Shown: one piece after another, positions 7,790 through 16,335 of the stretch
How positions within the stretch are numbered: the stretch's first letter is position 1
Layout: the number at the start of each line of letters is the position of its first letter
Assembly (NCBI RefSeq): GCF_000211855.2
Contig: NC_015638.1
Coordinates: 930,001-994,000, forward strand
DNA: 64,000 nt
Reading direction: 5' to 3'
Source of the DNA: Lacinutrix sp. 5H-3-7-4
Lineage (GTDB): Bacteria > Bacteroidota > Bacteroidia > Flavobacteriales > Flavobacteriaceae
Translations under genes and position numbers: made by a program
The notes under the pieces: generated by a model
Databases searched by the model: none
Told to the model about the DNA's origin: nothing
The model's input: only the letters and a program-made list of their open reading frames with translations

Positions 7790-9592
7790 TTAATCTATGT
7801 CGTTTTTATGAAAATAATTATATATTTTTTCTGCTCTAGAGACACCAACTACATTTTCTAGCTCGTCTAATTTTGCATTTGCAATGCGTTTTGCAGATTT
7901 AAATACTTTTAATAAATCTACAATTGTTTTTTCTCCTATTCCAGGAATCGATTGCATTTCGGTATTTAAAGCTTGTTTGCTTCTTTTATTTCTATGATGT
8001 TCTATCCCAAAACGGTGTGCTTCATTTCTTAATTGTTGTATAATTTTTAATGTTTCGCTTTTTTTATCTAAATATAATGGAATTGGATCGTTTGGGTAAA
8101 ATAATTCTTCTAAACGTTTAGCGATACCTATTATTGCTATTTTTCCTCTTAAACCTAAAACGTCTAAACTTTTTAAGGCAGATGATAATTGCCCTTTTCC
8201 TCCATCTATAATTATTAATTGAGGTAAAGGCTCTTCTTCTTCCAATAAACGTTTATATCTTCTATAAACAACTTCTTCCATAGAAGCAAAATCATCTGGA
8301 CCTACAACTGTTTTTATATTAAAGTGACGATAATCTTTTTTGCTTGGTTTTCCGTTTTTAAAAACTACACATGCTGCAACAGGATTTGTACCTTGTATAT
8401 TAGAATTATCAAAACATTCTATATGCCTTGGCTCTTCGCTTAATCGTAAATCTTTTTGCATTTGAGCCATAATACGTTTTACATGACGATCTGGATCTGT
8501 AATTTTAACTTGCTTAAAACGCTCCATTCTATAATATTTTGCATTTCTAATAGACAAGTCTAAAATGCGCCTTTTATCTCCTAATTGTGGTAATGAAACT
8601 TTAATGTCCTGACCAACATTTACTTTAAATGGCACATAAATTTCTTTAGATTTAGAATTAAAACGCTCTCTAATTTCAATTATAGCTAACTCTAATAATT
8701 CTTTATCTGTTTCATCAAGTTTCTTTTTAATTTCTAAAGTATGAGAACGAATTATTGAACCGTAAGATATTTGAAGAAAATTTATATATCCATAGCTTTC
8801 ATCACTAACTATAGAAAACACATCTACATTACTAATTTTTGGATTTATAATTGTAGATTTTGCTTGGTAGTTTTCTAAAACCTCAATTTTTTCTTTTATT
8901 TTTTGAGCGTCTTCAAACTGCATATTTTCTGCAAAAATTTGCATTTGCTCTTTAAATTGCTCTAAGGAGTCTTTAAAGTTCCCTTTTAATATCTCTCTAA
9001 TTGCAGTGATGTTTTCTTGATAACTTGCTTCGGTCTCAAGGCCTTCACAAGGTCCTTTGCAATTTCCTAAATGATATTCTAGACATACTTTAAATTTTCC
9101 TGAAGCTATATTTTCATGAGATAACTTATAATTACACGTTCTTAGCTTATAAAGACCTTTAATTAAATCCAGTAGTGTTTTCACTGTTTTCATACTGGTG
9201 TAAGGCCCAAAGTATTCGCTACCATCTTTAATTACTCGTCTCGTAGGAAATACTCTAGGGAAACGTTCTTTTTTTATACAAATCCAAGGATAAGATTTAT
9301 CGTCTTTTAGTAAAACATTATACCTTGGTTTATGTTTTTTTATTAAGTTATTCTCTAAAAGTAAGGCATCGGTTTCGGTTTTAACAACAATATGTTTAAT
9401 GTCTGCTATTTTTTTTACTAAAACTCTTGTTTTACCATTATCATGGGTTTTTGTAAAATACGATGTTACTCTTTTTCTTAAATTTTTTGCTTTACCTACA
9501 TAAATAATAGTACCTTCAGCATTATAATATTGGTACACTCCCGGAGATGTAGGTAGTGTTTTTAATAATATATCTAGTGGTGAATTTTGCAT
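7790..9592 (-). CDS. uvrC: Excinuclease ABC subunit C
   Basis: Nucleotide excision repair endonuclease making both incisions after UvrA/UvrB damage recognition. Protein of 600 residues (E. coli 610). Visible parts: GIY-YIG nuclease at the N-terminus (PGVYQYYN, IIYVGKAKNLRKRV), a UVR helix pair for UvrB contact (FEDAQKIKEKIEVLE, about 213-240), the RNase-H-like 5' nuclease (HIECFDNSNIQG, LIIIDGGKGQL) and C-terminal helix-hairpin-helix motifs (IPGIGEKTIVDLL, VVGVSRAEKI). Intact. The promoter box lies only a few bases before the ATG, so the message may be leaderless. Confidence 0.97.
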   Translation of the reverse strand: MQNSPLDILLKTLPTSPGVYQYYNAEGTIIYVGKAKNLRKRVTSYFTKTHDNGKTRVLVKKIADIKHIVVKTETDALLLENNLIKKHKPRYNVLLKDDKSYPWICIKKERFPRVFPTRRVIKDGSEYFGPYTSMKTVKTLLDLIKGLYKLRTCNYKLSHENIASGKFKVCLEYHLGNCKGPCEGLETEASYQENITAIREILKGNFKDSLEQFKEQMQIFAENMQFEDAQKIKEKIEVLENYQAKSTIINPKISNVDVFSIVSDESYGYINFLQISYGSIIRSHTLEIKKKLDETDKELLELAIIEIRERFNSKSKEIYVPFKVNVGQDIKVSLPQLGDKRRILDLSIRNAKYYRMERFKQVKITDPDRHVKRIMAQMQKDLRLSEEPRHIECFDNSNIQGTNPVAACVVFKNGKPSKKDYRHFNIKTVVGPDDFASMEEVVYRRYKRLLEEEEPLPQLIIIDGGKGQLSSALKSLDVLGLRGKIAIIGIAKRLEELFYPNDPIPLYLDKKSETLKIIQQLRNEAHRFGIEHHRNKRSKQALNTEMQSIPGIGEKTIVDLLKVFKSAKRIANAKLDELENVVGVSRAEKIYNYFHKNDID

Positions 9593-9597
9593 TTATC

Positions 9598-9629
9598 CAA
9601 AGGTAATTATTTTAATGGGTTAGTTACAA
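9598..9629 (-). promoter_or_regulatory. uvrC promoter (TTG-N21-TACCTTTG)
   Basis: Minus-strand TACCTTTG (9598-9605) matches TAnnTTTG, with TTG (9627-9629) 21 bases upstream. The last G of the box is 6 bases before the first base of the uvrC ATG, so transcription should start at or next to the start codon. Confidence 0.6.
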
Positions 9630-9683
9630 TTAAGAAAGTGCTTTAATCATTAAAATAATAAAATTTTTAGATTAATTATTTAT

Positions 9684-9691
9684 TAATTTCG
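9684..9691 (+). promoter_or_regulatory. Possible -7 box for the rloA-rimK operon
   Basis: TAATTTCG differs from TAnnTTTG by one base and lies 21-28 bases before the ATG at 9712. The same C variant occurs upstream of ileS and the MBOAT gene. Confidence 0.35.
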
Positions 9692-9711
9692 GCATTAATT
9701 AAAATAGTAAA

Positions 9712-10137
9712 ATGAATAAAAAAATAATTGGTAGAGTTGATAAAATTGACTTTCCTAAATTAAATTTATTTGGTGTGGATGCCAAGATAGATACAGGTGC
9801 TTATACCTCTGCCATACATTGCTCAAAAATTGTAGAAGAAAATAATATTTTAAAATGCACTTTTTACAGTGAAGGTCACCCTAATTTTAGCGGCAAACAA
9901 GTAGATTTTGAAGATTACACACATACTGATGTAAAAAGCAGCAACGGTTTTGTAGAAAATAGATATAAAATTAAATCTGAAGTTGTTTTTTTTGGTAAAA
10001 CCTACAAGATTAATTTAACTTTAAGCACTCGAGAAGAAATGCGCTTTCCTGTTCTTATTGGCAGGCAATTTTTAAACCAAAAATTTCTTGTTGATGTCGA
10101 TTTACAAAACCTTTCATATAACCAAACAAAACAATGA
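9712..10137 (+). CDS. Retropepsin-like aspartic peptidase (RimB/RloA family)
   Basis: Protein of 141 residues in the family often labelled 'ATP-dependent zinc protease'. The active-site motif DTGA (Asp27) sits in [13 protein letters not shown], and [10 protein letters not shown] matches the second conserved retropepsin block. No signal peptide, so it acts in the cytoplasm. It overlaps the rimK start by four bases (ATGA). Relatives linked to rimK in Pseudomonas (RimB) act on the glutamylated ribosomal protein S6 tail; the same role is inferred here from the linkage. It is a clan AA aspartic-type peptidase despite the common zinc label. Confidence 0.85.
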   Translation: MNKKIIGRVDKIDFPKLNLFGVDAKIDTGAYTSAIHCSKIVEENNILKCTFYSEGHPNFSGKQVDFEDYTHTDVKSSNGFVENRYKIKSEVVFFGKTYKINLTLSTREEMRFPVLIGRQFLNQKFLVDVDLQNLSYNQTKQ

Positions 10138-11009
10138 ACATAGTTATACTTTCAAGAAATGCAAATCTTTACTCAACAGACAGATTAGTTGAAGAAGGTG
10201 AAAAACGCGGACACAAAATTGAAGTTATTGACCCGCTAAAATGCGACATTATAATAGAAAAAGAAAAACCGTCTATTTACTATAAAGATAGATATTTAGA
10301 TTATGTAGATGCTGTTATCCCTAGAATTGGAGCCTCTGTAACCTTTTATGGCTGTGCTGTTGTAAGGCAGTTTGAAATGATGAATGTATTTACTACTGTT
10401 ACAAGCGATGCTATACTACGCTCTCGAGATAAATTAAAAAGCTTACAACGCTTAAGTAAAGCTGGTATTGGTATGCCTAAAACAGTTTTTACAAACTATT
10501 CTAGAGATGCCCGTGAAGTAATTGCTCATGTAGGTGGCGCGCCAGTAATTATTAAACTATTAGAAGGCACTCAAGGTCTTGGTGTTGTTTTAGCCGAAAC
10601 AAAAAGTGCAGCAGAATCTGTACTAGAAGCTTTTAACGGTTTACAAGCTAGAGTTATAGTACAAGAATTTATAAAAGAAGCTAAAGGCGCAGATTTAAGA
10701 GCTTTAATAGTTGATGGGCAAGTTGTTGGCGCCATGAAACGTCAAGGTAACGAAGGTGAATTTCGCTCTAATTTACATCGCGGTGGTACTGCACAAATTA
10801 TTAAATTAAGTCATGAAGAATTAAAAGTTGCCCTTAACGCATCTAAAGCATTAAAACTACCTGTTTGTGGTGTAGACATGCTACAATCTGCTCGCGGACC
10901 ATTGTTGTTAGAGGTAAACTCTACTCCTGGATTAGAAGGTATAGAAGGTGCAACAGGAAGAAACATAGCTAAAAGTATTATTGCTTTTATAGAAAAAAGT
11001 ACAAAATAA
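10134..11009 (+). CDS. rimK: Ribosomal protein S6--L-glutamate ligase (ATP-grasp)
   Basis: ATP-grasp ligase that adds glutamate residues to the C-terminus of ribosomal protein S6. Protein of 291 residues (E. coli 300). The N-terminal pre-ATP domain (about 1-95) is followed by the ATP-grasp fold. Visible motifs are [12 protein letters not shown], the glycine-rich loop [25 protein letters not shown] and the metal-binding [15 protein letters not shown]. It starts inside the end of the retropepsin gene (ATGA overlap), and its stop codon is immediately followed by the next ATG, so the three genes are translationally linked. Confidence 0.94.
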   Translation: MNIVILSRNANLYSTDRLVEEGEKRGHKIEVIDPLKCDIIIEKEKPSIYYKDRYLDYVDAVIPRIGASVTFYGCAVVRQFEMMNVFTTVTSDAILRSRDKLKSLQRLSKAGIGMPKTVFTNYSRDAREVIAHVGGAPVIIKLLEGTQGLGVVLAETKSAAESVLEAFNGLQARVIVQEFIKEAKGADLRALIVDGQVVGAMKRQGNEGEFRSNLHRGGTAQIIKLSHEELKVALNASKALKLPVCGVDMLQSARGPLLLEVNSTPGLEGIEGATGRNIAKSIIAFIEKSTK

Positions 11010-11984
11010 ATGCTAACAAAAAACGAAAATGACTTACATATTTTAGGCGAAGTTATTAAACTAGGTGAAAGCAAAGAAGTTAGTTTTAATTTAGCCAAGT
11101 TACACACAAGAACACCAGTAGATGTTCCTGTAATTATAGAACGCTCTAAAAAACCTGGACCGACAATTTTAATTACCGCAGGCATACATGGAGACGAAGT
11201 TAATGGCGTAGAAATTGTAAGACAAATTATAGCCAAAGAGATTAATAAACCAAAAAAAGGGACTGTAATATGTATTCCTGTTCTTAATGTATTTGGTTTT
11301 ATTAATATGGAACGTGAGTTTCCAGATGGTCGTGATTTAAACCGTGTGTTTCCAGGAAGCAAAAGCGGCTCTTTGGCTAGTAGGGTTGCTTTTCAAGTTG
11401 TAAGTGAAATTTTACCTCATGCTGATTTTGTTTTAGATTTTCACACCGGTGGAGCTTTACGTTTTAATGCTCCACAAGTTAGAATTGCTAGTGGAAATGA
11501 AGATTTTAATATAGCTGCCGAAATTTTTGGAGCACCGTTTGTTTTGTATTCTAAAAACTTAAATAAATCTTTTAGAAACACCTGTAACCGTATGAACAAA
11601 CCTATTTTGTTATATGAAGGTGGTAAATCATTTCATATAGATGATTCTGTTACAAATACCGGAGTAAATGGTGCCAAACGTATTTTAAACCATTATGGGA
11701 TGCTTAGATCTAAATTTAAAGTTTCAGAACCTAAAAAAGCCTGTATATTTATTACAGAAAGTAGATGGATACGCGCTAACTATTCAGGTATGTTTAAAGC
11801 CTCTATAGATATTAGTACACATGTAAAAAAAGGAGATACTATAGGGAATATAACAGATCCTTATGGAAAATTCAACCATTTTGTAAAAGCTGGTAATGAT
11901 GGTTTTATAATAAATGTAAACCATTCTCCAATTGTATATCAAGGTGATGCTTTATTTCATATCTCTACAAAATTAGCAGAATAA
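11010..11984 (+). CDS. Succinylglutamate desuccinylase/aspartoacylase-family zinc hydrolase
   Basis: Protein of 324 residues with an M14-type zinc amidohydrolase fold. Zinc ligands are visible: His60 and Glu63 in GIHGDEVNGVE and His145 in DFHTGG. The substrate-side motif GRDLNRVFPG (107-116) is also present. A beta domain follows from about residue 235. No signal peptide. It begins on the base after the rimK stop codon. AstE itself belongs to arginine catabolism, but none of those genes is here. The linkage to rimK suggests it removes an acyl or amino-acid group from a protein or small molecule; that is inference. Confidence 0.88.
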   Translation: MLTKNENDLHILGEVIKLGESKEVSFNLAKLHTRTPVDVPVIIERSKKPGPTILITAGIHGDEVNGVEIVRQIIAKEINKPKKGTVICIPVLNVFGFINMEREFPDGRDLNRVFPGSKSGSLASRVAFQVVSEILPHADFVLDFHTGGALRFNAPQVRIASGNEDFNIAAEIFGAPFVLYSKNLNKSFRNTCNRMNKPILLYEGGKSFHIDDSVTNTGVNGAKRILNHYGMLRSKFKVSEPKKACIFITESRWIRANYSGMFKASIDISTHVKKGDTIGNITDPYGKFNHFVKAGNDGFIINVNHSPIVYQGDALFHISTKLAE

Positions 11985-11991
11985 GTTAATT

Positions 11992-12573
11992 ATGACCAAA
12001 ACTCAATTAAGAGAAAAATACACTAAACTTCGTCAAGAATTAAGTACAGAAGAAACCGACAGTAAAAGTATGGACATTGCTAACAATCTATTAAAACTAG
12101 ATATTTGGAATCATAACTTTTATCATCTTTTTTTAACTATTGAAAACAAAAAGGAAGTTAATACAGACTATATTTTAAATATATTATCTGGTAAAGATAA
12201 AAACATTGTTATTTCTAAAAGTAATTTTAAAAACAATACAATGGACAACTTTTTGCTTACAGACAATACATTAATTAAGGCTAATAAATATGGGATTCCA
12301 GAGCCTACGGATGGGATTCCTATAGATAATTCTAAAATACAGGTTGTATTTATTCCATTATTAGCATACGATAAAAAAGGTAATCGAGTAGGTTATGGCA
12401 AAGGCTTCTACGATACTTTTTTAAAAAGCTGTACTGTAAATACTATAAAAATTGGGCTTTCATTTTTTGAACCCGAGACAGAAATTAAAGATGTCTATAT
12501 TCACGATATCGCAATGGATTACTGTATAACACCTAAGAAAATTCATATATTTAACACGCATTTAATCGATTAA
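11992..12573 (+). CDS. 5-formyltetrahydrofolate cyclo-ligase
   Basis: Converts 5-formyl-THF to 5,10-methenyl-THF with ATP, returning a stalled folate to one-carbon metabolism. Protein of 193 residues, normal for the family. The signature RVGYGKGFYD (ATP/Mg site) is at about 142-151, preceded by VVFIPLLAYDKKGN; the basic N-terminus (TKTQLREKYTKLRQEL) is also typical. It starts seven bases after the preceding gene, so it is probably the last gene of the rloA-rimK operon. Confidence 0.92.
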   Translation: MTKTQLREKYTKLRQELSTEETDSKSMDIANNLLKLDIWNHNFYHLFLTIENKKEVNTDYILNILSGKDKNIVISKSNFKNNTMDNFLLTDNTLIKANKYGIPEPTDGIPIDNSKIQVVFIPLLAYDKKGNRVGYGKGFYDTFLKSCTVNTIKIGLSFFEPETEIKDVYIHDIAMDYCITPKKIHIFNTHLID

Positions 12574-12607
12574 ACACGTATTTAAGCGTTAAATTGTTGT
12601 TTTTTTA

Positions 12608-12615
12608 TATATTTG
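12608..12615 (+). promoter_or_regulatory. -7 box for the PAS kinase / response regulator genes
   Basis: TATATTTG matches TAnnTTTG exactly, 31-38 bases before the preferred kinase start at 12647. It also argues against the alternative TTG start at 12617, which would leave almost no leader. Confidence 0.5.
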
Positions 12616-12646
12616 TTTGCAATCCCAAATCTTGCTATTATATAAA

Positions 12647-14092
12647 ATGACAAACAATGGCCTAACAAAAAATATAATTGAAGATAGTAATATTAGCTAT
12701 TGGGAATTATATAACAATACCAGTAACTGGTCTACAGCTTTTTTAAGTAAACTTGGTTATAGTGTTGAAGATGTAGAAATTAACCTAGATTTCTTTTTAA
12801 ATAACCTAATACATCCAGACCAACGTGATGACTTTAGAGATAATTTTTTTAATCTCGTTAGGCATTATTTAGATTTTAAACAATTAATCGCCATAAAGTG
12901 TAAAAATGGTATTTACAAAGAATTTGTTTGTTTAACCAACGACAATCTACAAGTTAATAGTAACGTAAACTCTAAAGTAATTATCTTTAATGAAAAGAAA
13001 TTTAAAACAAACGATAAACTAATAAAAGACACTTTTTACTATCGTGAAAGTGCCGAAATGACCTCAACCGGCAGTTGGTATGTAGATTTTAAAAAACAAA
13101 AAAGTTACTGGGATTACCAAACCAAGAATATTTTAGATTACCCGCAGGATTATGTACCATCTTTAAAAGAATCTGCACAATATTACCCAAAAGAGTACGT
13201 ACAAAAAGCAGCTGATATTTTTTTTAATTGTGCCATATCTGGTAAACCTTTCGATTCTGAAATTAAGATGTTTACTGGTAAAGGCGAGATATTATAGATA
13301 CGAGCCATTGGTAAAGCTGTTTACAATGATAATAATGAAATTATTGGAGTACGTGGCGTATTTCAAGATATTAATGATGAAAAATCTAAGGTTGAAACGC
13401 TTCAAAAAAATTCAGAGATTATTGCCTCACAAAATTCAAGACTATTCAATTTTGCACATATTGTGTCACATAATTTAAGATCACATACAAGCAACCTTTC
13501 ATTAATTGTTCAATTAATTGATAATGTAGATACAGTTGAAGAAAAACTAGAAATGATTGACAACATAAAAGATATTTCTGAAAGTTTAAATTCTACAATA
13601 GAACATTTAAACGAGGTTGTAACCATACAAACACAAACCCACGACAATAAAGTAGATGTTAAGTTTAACAACATTATTGGCTTAGTAAAAAAAGCCATAA
13701 ATAGAATAATTAGAGAAACAAATAGTACTATAATTACAGATTTTTCTCAAGTAAGCTCAATTCCATACATACCTGCTTATATGGAAAGTATTCTACTAAA
13801 TTTAATAACTAATGCCATTAAGTATAAACATCCAGATCGAGCCCCAATAATTAACGTTAAAACGTATAGTCAAGACAATAACACCTTTTTAGAAGTTAGT
13901 GATAATGGTATTGGAATAGACTTAGATAAGTTTGGCAACAAATTATTTGGCATGTACAAAACGTTTCATTACAATAAAGATGCGGTTGGCATTGGCTTGT
14001 TTATAACAAAAAATCAAATTGAATCTCTAAATGGTCAAATATCTGTTGAAAGCACAGTAAACAAAGGCACCACATTTAAAATTCAGTTTTAA
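12647..14092 (+). pseudogene. PAS-domain sensor histidine kinase interrupted by an in-frame TAG
   Basis: One frame runs from the ATG at 12647 to the stop at 14092 (481 codons plus stop) except for a TAG at 13295-13297 (codon 217). Both sides belong to one protein: an N-terminal PAS-like region, a second PAS domain ending EIIGVRGVFQDI after the TAG, a His-box FAHIVSHNLRSH (His near residue 275) and an HATPase domain with NAIKYK, DNGIGID and VGIGLFITK. Related flavobacterial kinases usually have Trp here (pattern I/L-W-I/V-R-A-I-G), so a single TGG-to-TAG change explains the stop. It is a nonsense mutation, a sequencing error or a split gene. The response regulator gene follows after 25 bases. 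Losing the second half would remove all kinase function. Confidence 0.85.
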
Positions 14093-14117
14093 AACTAATT
14101 AATAAATCCCTCAAAAT

Positions 14118-14531
14118 ATGAATTCTCCAGTTGTAGAATTAGCTTGCATTATAGATGATGATAATGTTTATGTAAATCTTGTAAAAAAAATAATTGAAAC
14201 AAAAAAGCTTTGCGAAAATCTAATTGTTTTTAGTGATGGTAAACAAAGTATAGACTACTTTGAAGCACTGCTACAAAACTTAGACCCAACTAATATTCCA
14301 GAAATTATATTTCTAGACCTAAACATGCCTATAATGGATGGTTGGGAATTTTTAGAACGTTTTACAAAAATAAAAAACAGGCTGGATAAAGCTATTACTT
14401 TATATGTTGTAAGTTCTTCTATAAATCCGTTAGATGTAAATCGAGCAAAAGCACTATCTAGCGTAAAAGATTATTTAATAAAACCAGTAAATATAGATGA
14501 GTTAGAAAATATATTTAGCGCAAAAGTATAA
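14118..14531 (+). CDS. Single-domain response regulator
   Basis: Receiver domain only, 137 residues, with no DNA-binding output. The acidic cluster DDD (13-15), phospho-acceptor Asp67 in FLDLNMP, Ser100 region in VVSSS, and Lys122 in YLIKPVN are all present, so it should be phosphorylatable. CheY-like stand-alone receivers next to PAS kinases are common in Flavobacteria. It lies 25 bases after the kinase gene, so it is the likely partner of that kinase, which appears broken here. It has its own terminator. Confidence 0.93.
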   Translation: MNSPVVELACIIDDDNVYVNLVKKIIETKKLCENLIVFSDGKQSIDYFEALLQNLDPTNIPEIIFLDLNMPIMDGWEFLERFTKIKNRLDKAITLYVVSSSINPLDVNRAKALSSVKDYLIKPVNIDELENIFSAKV

Positions 14532-14535
14532 TACA

Positions 14536-15171
14536 CTAGGCGTTTTCTATTGTTGTTTTAGGAAACGCTTTTTTGTTAAAAAATATTAGCAATGCAAAAC
14601 CTATACTAATGGCTACATCTGCAATATTAAAAACGGGTTCAAAAAAAATAAAGTTTTTACCACCAACAAAAGGAATCCATTCTGGTAAATTACCTTGCCA
14701 CATTGGCAAATATAACATATCAACAACATTACCAAAAAACACTTTATCATAACCACCTTCTATAGGCATAAAAGATGCTACTTGGCTAAAGCTATCATTG
14801 AATACAACACCATATAAAACAGAGTCTATTATATTACCCATAGCACCTGCAAAAATAAATACAAGTGCTAAAACAAGTACTTTTGATACTTGCTTTTTAA
14901 TTGAAATTAATAACCAATACCCTATTCCTAATATAGCTATAAGTCTAAATATTGTAAGGCTTAACTTTGCTGTACGGTCGCTTATATAAGGAATAAAGTC
15001 ACTTAATTTAGTTCCCCAAGCCATACCATCATTCTCTACAAAATAAATTTTTAACCAACTAAAAACCTCGAAAGACTCATGCAATTGAAAGTGTGTTTTT
15101 ATATACACTTTGCTTATTTGGTCTACTAACAAAATAAGAATAATAAATAATGTGGCTTTTTTTAAAGTCAT
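14536..15171 (-). CDS. lspA: Lipoprotein signal peptidase (signal peptidase II)
   Basis: Inner-membrane aspartic protease that cleaves prolipoproteins before the lipidated Cys. Protein of 211 residues with four membrane segments. It is longer than E. coli LspA (164) because of an insertion before the second catalytic Asp, as is usual in Bacteroidetes. Family motifs seen: ENDGMAWG, GNVVDMLYL (first Asp) and FNIADVAISIG (second Asp). It converges on the response regulator gene with four bases between stop codons. It is in the same neighbourhood and orientation as ileS and the dksA-like gene. The many lipoproteins in this window are its substrates. Confidence 0.95.
   Translation of the reverse strand: MTLKKATLFIILILLVDQISKVYIKTHFQLHESFEVFSWLKIYFVENDGMAWGTKLSDFIPYISDRTAKLSLTIFRLIAILGIGYWLLISIKKQVSKVLVLALVFIFAGAMGNIIDSVLYGVVFNDSFSQVASFMPIEGGYDKVFFGNVVDMLYLPMWQGNLPEWIPFVGGKNFIFFEPVFNIADVAISIGFALLIFFNKKAFPKTTIENA
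14540..14574 (+). terminator. Terminator for the response regulator, inside the lspA 3' end
   Basis: GCGTTT (14540-14545) pairs with AAACGC (14563-14568), followed by six T. It lies within the last codons of lspA, so coding and terminator functions overlap. Confidence 0.6.
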
Positions 15172-15256
15172 GTTTAATATTTAGGCTATAATTTAAATAC
15201 CTCAATAGCCCAAAATTGCAGTAATTTAAATACGTTTTTTGTAAACAAAAATAGAA

Positions 15257-15880
15257 CTATTTTTTAGTTTTTGTAACGTTTATGTTACCGCTAATAGTAT
15301 TTATTTGAATAGTATAAACTCCAGAAGTTAATTTCTCTCTTGTTACAACCCCATTTTTAGAGTGTGCTGTTACATTTGCAAAATTTGTATTTAAATTAAT
15401 ATGTCCTGTTGTTGTAAATATTTTGGCATTGCTTTTAAAATGAAATAAATTAGCATTGCCTTGCTCTAATTCTAATAAAACATCTTTAAATACTCCCGAA
15501 ATATCAACAGTGGCAATTTCACTTTTTATATCTAGATTAAGATGCTCTGGCAAATATAATTCTATATCAACAGAAAAAACTTTGTGAGCACTAAGTTTAT
15601 CGTTATCTAGTTTTAAAAATGGCTGCTGCGCAGTAGATATAGAAAGAGATTCTTCATTGTTTTTAATTATTACCTGAGAAAATTTACTAAGTTCTCCTTC
15701 GGTTTTAGATTTCACAACAATGGTTTTTCTGTTAGAAGCCACTACTTTTATATTAAACATTTTACTACCAGAAATCACTACGTTTTTAATTTCAGGATTA
15801 TTAAATGTAGAGATATTATTAGTTTGAGCTTTTGTATTGAAAGCTACAAGTAATAAAAGTATGAGAAGTAAATGTTTCAT
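15257..15880 (-). CDS. Secreted DUF4097/DUF2807-like protein
   Basis: Protein of 207 residues when started at the ATG at 15880, which gives a clean signal peptide (MKHLLLILLLLVAFNTKAQ); an ATG 18 bases upstream only adds a polar tail. The mature part is an array of short beta strands (LDIKSEIATVDIS, IFTTTGHINLNTN, TIQINTISGNINV) typical of the putative adhesin/auto-transporter head family. Function unknown. It is separated from the dksA-like gene by a terminator, so it is probably transcribed on its own or with lspA. Confidence 0.75.
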   Translation of the reverse strand: MKHLLLILLLLVAFNTKAQTNNISTFNNPEIKNVVISGSKMFNIKVVASNRKTIVVKSKTEGELSKFSQVIIKNNEESLSISTAQQPFLKLDNDKLSAHKVFSVDIELYLPEHLNLDIKSEIATVDISGVFKDVLLELEQGNANLFHFKSNAKIFTTTGHINLNTNFANVTAHSKNGVVTREKLTSGVYTIQINTISGNINVTKTKK

Positions 15881-15889
15881 TATAAAATA

Positions 15890-15923
15890 AAAAAGCACTC
15901 CAATAAAAATTGAAGCGCTTTTT
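15890..15923 (-). terminator. Terminator of the ileS-dksA operon
   Basis: Stem of about 15 bases (15890-15904 / 15909-15923). The two plus-strand mismatches become G-U pairs in the minus-strand RNA, and a T-rich run follows. It sits between the dksA-like gene and the DUF4097-like gene. Confidence 0.75.
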
Positions 15924-15950
15924 AGTAAAATTATATTTTAATAATAATGC

Positions 15951-16331
15951 TTATTGCATATTTTTTGCTTCAATACTAAGTGTAGCATGAGGCACTAATT
16001 CTAGACGTTTGGCATTTATTAATTTTCCCGTTACACGGCAAATACCATAAGTTTTATTTTCAACTCTAATTAAAGCATTTTTAAGATCGCGAATAAATTT
16101 TTCTTGCCTTATCGCTAATTGAGAGTTAGACTCTTTACTCATTACCGCACTACCTTCATCAAAGGCTTTAAATTGTGGAGAGGTATCTTCTGTACCATTA
16201 TTATGGTCGTTTACATACGCACTTTTAATAAGTTCTAAATCGTGTTTAGCATGCTCAATTTTTTCTAAAATTATAGCTTTAAATTGTGCTAATTCTTTAT
16301 CTGAATATCTTACTGTATTTTCTGTTGCCAT
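15951..16331 (-). CDS. TraR/DksA-family protein without the four-Cys zinc finger
   Basis: Protein of 126 residues. The first half is a long helical hairpin (about 8-85), the part that enters the RNA polymerase secondary channel in DksA. The C-terminal block YGICRVTGKLINAKRLELVPHA resembles the DksA zinc finger but retains one Cys, and the CxxC pairs are replaced (C-x-x-T-G-K). Similar zinc-less versions are the usual form in Flavobacteria. Likely role: RNA polymerase-binding regulator, possibly with ppGpp. The gene starts four bases after the ileS stop, so the two are cotranscribed. Confidence 0.88.
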   Translation of the reverse strand: MATENTVRYSDKELAQFKAIILEKIEHAKHDLELIKSAYVNDHNNGTEDTSPQFKAFDEGSAVMSKESNSQLAIRQEKFIRDLKNALIRVENKTYGICRVTGKLINAKRLELVPHATLSIEAKNMQ

Positions 16332-16335
16332 AGTA

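Noticed and set aside
11992-12573. Fourth member of the RimK modification system.
   Set aside because: The GYGKGFYD signature identifies 5-formyl-THF cyclo-ligase, a housekeeping folate enzyme; cotranscription alone is not enough.
12617-12646. TTG start for the PAS kinase.
   Set aside because: It lies almost on top of the -7 box; the ATG at 12647 gives a normal start and a short leader.
13295-13297. TAG read as pyrrolysine or another recoded residue.
   Set aside because: No supporting structure or pyl genes; other genes in the window give no sign of TAG readthrough, and a Trp codon mutation is simpler.
13463-14092. Separate soluble histidine kinase gene starting after the TAG.
   Set aside because: It would begin with GTG inside the His-box and lose half the dimerisation helix; the PAS sequence between the TAG and this point would be unexplained.
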